A stretch of 64,000 nt of DNA from Demequina activiva. GTDB lineage: Bacteria; Actinomycetota; Actinomycetes; Actinomycetales; Demequinaceae. The stretch is from the NCBI RefSeq assembly GCF_016862815.1, contig NZ_BONR01000001.1, positions 372,001-436,000 of the forward strand, read 5' to 3'. Of this stretch, positions 62,208 to 64,000 are shown piece by piece. A program made the translations under genes and the position numbers. Numbering within the stretch: position 1 is the stretch's first letter; every line of letters starts with the position of its first letter. A model generated the notes under the pieces. The model made no database searches. It was not told the DNA's origin and worked only from the letters and a program-made list of their open reading frames with translations.

Positions 62208-63440
62208 ATGATGACCGATCGTCGAGAGCGCCGCACTCGCGTGCGAGCCGCGGCGGCGGCCGCGCTCGTCACCATGATGGTCACGGTCCTGGGAGTCGCG
62301 CCCGCGACCGCGGCGAGCGGCGTGTCCGCTCAGACGGTGCTCGACACGCTCGCCGTGGCTTCCGAGAGCTCGACGTCGCCCGACGACGACGCCTTCCTGC
62401 GCTGGGACGAGCCCGACGGCACGGGCTGCACCGTGCTGGACGACGTGCTCGTCGCGGAGTCCACCACGGCGACGGACGGCGGCTGTCCCGTCACATCGGG
62501 ATCGTGGACATCCCCGTGGGATGGCGAGGTGCGCACTGCGGCGGCCGACATGAGCGTGGTGCACCTCGTGCCCATCGACGAGGCATGGAAGTCAGGAGCG
62601 GACACGTGGTCCGCGTTGCTGCGCGAGCGGTACGCGATGGAGACCGAGTGGGACCCCACGCTGGTCGCGGTGACCACCGAGGCAGCCGACGCGAGGGCGG
62701 GGGCGGACCCGGGAACCTGGATGCCGGAGGGCGATGCCGCCAGCTGCGCGTACGTGGGCGACTGGCTCACCGTCAAGCTGCGCTGGGATCTCGCGGTCGA
62801 CCCGCTCGAGCACGCAGCGATCCAGAACATGCTCTCCGGCCCGTGCGACGGCCTCACGCTCGAGGAGCCGCCCAACGCCCCTGGACCCGGGTACTGGTTC
62901 CGCGACGTCGACTACTATCACCCGTACACCACCCACATCTCCTGGATGGCGACCGCCGGGATCAGCCAGGGGTACGGCGCGAGTGGTTGGTATGCGCCGC
63001 GCAACGACGTGAACCGCGGTCAGATGGCGACGTTCCTCTACAAGGTCGCCGGCGCCCCGGAGTACGACGCGCCGGCCGCCTCGGCGTTCGACGACGTCCC
63101 CACCTCGCACGTGTTCTACCCCCACATCTCGTGGCTGGCGGACGAGGGCATCACGCAGGGCTACGGCAACGGGGACTTCGGCCCGTCCGACGAGGTCACT
63201 CGCGGCCAGATGGCGGCGTTCCTCTACAAGCTGGCAGGCGCGCCGGCGCACACCCCGCCGGCCGTGTCGCCCTTCCCTGACGTGCCCACGAGCCACACGT
63301 TCTACCAGCACATCTCGTGGCTCGCAGGCACGGGGATCACGAGCGGCCACGCCGACGGAGACTTCAAGCCGAACGGCCTCGTCACCCGTGGGCAGATGGC
63401 CGTGTTCCTGTTCAAGTTCTCCGCGACCGTCGCCAGCTAG
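62208..63440 (+). CDS. Secreted SLH-domain protein with degenerate HNH (DUF1524-like) domain
   Basis: 410 residues from the ATG at 62208 (GGGGG six bases before; ATGs at 62172, 62202 and 62211 are alternatives). Signal peptide to about 35; then a domain (about 100-215) with VVHLVPIDEAWKSGADTW, LVAVTTEAAD, DPGTWMPEGDAASCAYVGDWLTVK, the outline of secreted DUF1524 HNH nucleases; then three SLH repeats (about 228-285, 292-345, 353-410; FxDVPxSHxFYxHISWLA and TRGQMAxFLYK). The usual DH pair is VH and the Asn/Lys-Gly-Asp positions are changed, so nuclease activity is doubtful. SLH repeats suggest attachment to the cell wall. Confidence 0.8.
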   Translation: MMTDRRERRTRVRAAAAAALVTMMVTVLGVAPATAASGVSAQTVLDTLAVASESSTSPDDDAFLRWDEPDGTGCTVLDDVLVAESTTATDGGCPVTSGSWTSPWDGEVRTAAADMSVVHLVPIDEAWKSGADTWSALLRERYAMETEWDPTLVAVTTEAADARAGADPGTWMPEGDAASCAYVGDWLTVKLRWDLAVDPLEHAAIQNMLSGPCDGLTLEEPPNAPGPGYWFRDVDYYHPYTTHISWMATAGISQGYGASGWYAPRNDVNRGQMATFLYKVAGAPEYDAPAASAFDDVPTSHVFYPHISWLADEGITQGYGNGDFGPSDEVTRGQMAAFLYKLAGAPAHTPPAVSPFPDVPTSHTFYQHISWLAGTGITSGHADGDFKPNGLVTRGQMAVFLFKFSATVAS

Positions 63441-63458
63441 CCACTCGCCGGGACCGGG

Positions 63459-63530
63459 CTCCGCCCACAGGATTCGAACCTGTACTGCAAGGCTCCAAAG
63501 GCCTGCGTGCTGCCGTTACACCAGGGCGGA
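63459..63530 (-). tRNA. tRNA-Gln (anticodon UUG)
   Basis: 72 bases. Acceptor TCCGCCC/GGGCGGA, D arm with GGTGTAACGGCAGCAC, anticodon loop CTTTGGA (anticodon TTG), T arm ACAGG-TTCGAAT-CCTGT, discriminator G, no encoded CCA. It stands upstream of glmU in actinobacterial gene order, here with an SLH gene between them. Confidence 0.95.
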
Positions 63531-63589
63531 ACGTGGGGCCGCGCCCCACAGGTCGTCCAGTCTGCCAGGATTCGCGGCACACTAGGGAC

Positions 63590-64000
63590 GTGACCGACAC
63601 CTCGAAGAAGTCCCCCCGAGCTCGCATGACCGCCCGCGAGCGGCGCGAGCAGCTGCTGGGCGTGGCTCGCACCCTGTTCGCCGAGCGTGGCTTCGAGGGG
63701 ACGTCCGTCGAGGAGATCGCGGCTCGCGCGGACGTGTCCAAGCCCGTGGTCTACGAGCACTTCGGCGGCAAGGAGGGCGTCTACGCCGTCATCGTCGACC
63801 GCGAGGTGGAGGCACTGCTCACCGCGCTGTCCGGCGCCCTCGCCGAGCGCGGCCACCCCAAGCAGCTGGTCGAGCGCGCGGCGCTGGCGCTGCTGGACTA
63901 CATCGAGTCCTCGCCGGACGGCTTCCGCATGCTGGTGCGCGACTCCCCCGTCGCGCAGGCCTCCGGCACGTTCTCCTCGCTCATCGGCGACGTCGCGGCA
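63590..64000 (+). CDS. TetR-family transcriptional regulator (3' end outside window)
   Basis: 137 codons in the window. The N-terminal helix-turn-helix is clear: RREQLLGVARTLFAERGFEGTSVEEIAARADVSKPVVYEHFGGKEGVYAVIVDRE. The C-terminal ligand domain has begun (ERAALALLDYIESSPDGFRMLVRDSP). GTG start at 63590; an ATG at 63626 is a less likely alternative. Matches the TetR gene next to glmU in mycobacteria (Rv1019 position). Targets unknown. Confidence 0.9.
   Translation, partial: MTDTSKKSPRARMTARERREQLLGVARTLFAERGFEGTSVEEIAARADVSKPVVYEHFGGKEGVYAVIVDREVEALLTALSGALAERGHPKQLVERAALALLDYIESSPDGFRMLVRDSPVAQASGTFSSLIGDVAA

Overview
The window is high-GC DNA from an actinobacterium, most likely of the order Micrococcales (a Cellulomonadaceae or Demequinaceae relative is my guess). 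The support is indirect: the coproporphyrin-dependent heme genes, actinobacterial gene order (mfd-surA-like-mazG-eno-divIC-DUF501-ppx and tRNA-Gln/tetR-glmU-prs-rplY-pth), many GTG starts, short or absent leaders, and an IdeR/DtxR-type iron box. Nearly every base is used. No CRISPR array, rRNA, prophage or transposase gene was seen.

Layout. 1-7312: the N-terminal ~2437 codons of a giant secreted multidomain GH43 glycosidase, read leftwards and cut by the window edge, with two LacI-type operators on its promoter. 7544-11685: type II NADH dehydrogenase, an unknown small protein, and a persulfide-stress module (CstR-like repressor, small Cys protein, divergent CoA-disulfide reductase-rhodanese). 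11785-18035: coproporphyrin heme genes cpfC, chdC, cgoX, hemE and hemA, interrupted by an NTF2-like gene. 18358-23900: iron-regulated siderophore uptake operon (two permeases, ATPase, an unknown protein paralogous to the one beside ndh, lipoprotein, siderophore-interacting reductase). 23901-25526: a decayed duplication, then a secreted toxin-like protein and a small membrane protein.

25611-35762: PhoH2, isoprenyl transferase, hemolysin III, DUF4307, greA, rlmC, an AI-2E-type transporter, msrA, an acetyl xylan esterase and a Bax1-type protein. 35956-46280: an MFS exporter, tRNA-Leu(UAA), ppx, DUF501, divIC, eno, mazG, a SurA-like lipoprotein and mfd. 46367-52896: maltose acetyltransferase, a three-gene operon with an archaeal-type S-adenosylhomocysteine hydrolase and an amidohydrolase, and an amino-acid ABC transporter. 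52956-64000: GH65 phosphorylase with beta-phosphoglucomutase, pth, rplY, DUF1206, PAP2, prs, glmU, an SLH protein with an HNH-like domain, tRNA-Gln and the start of a TetR gene.

Themes. Plant-polysaccharide use (GH43, CE7 esterase, GH65, LacI operators), iron and heme supply placed side by side, and redox or sulfur stress. Most interesting: (i) the archaeal-type SAH hydrolase with an amidohydrolase, which suggests an S-inosylhomocysteine route for recycling SAH; (ii) an 8-base word, GCCGATGC, found at least 50 times where about 5 are expected, and built into terminator hairpins; (iii) a toxin/immunity-like pair with a G-tract frameshift in its signal peptide; (iv) a two-member unknown protein family; (v) a dispersed palindromic repeat. 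All calls come from reading the sequence; no database search was possible.
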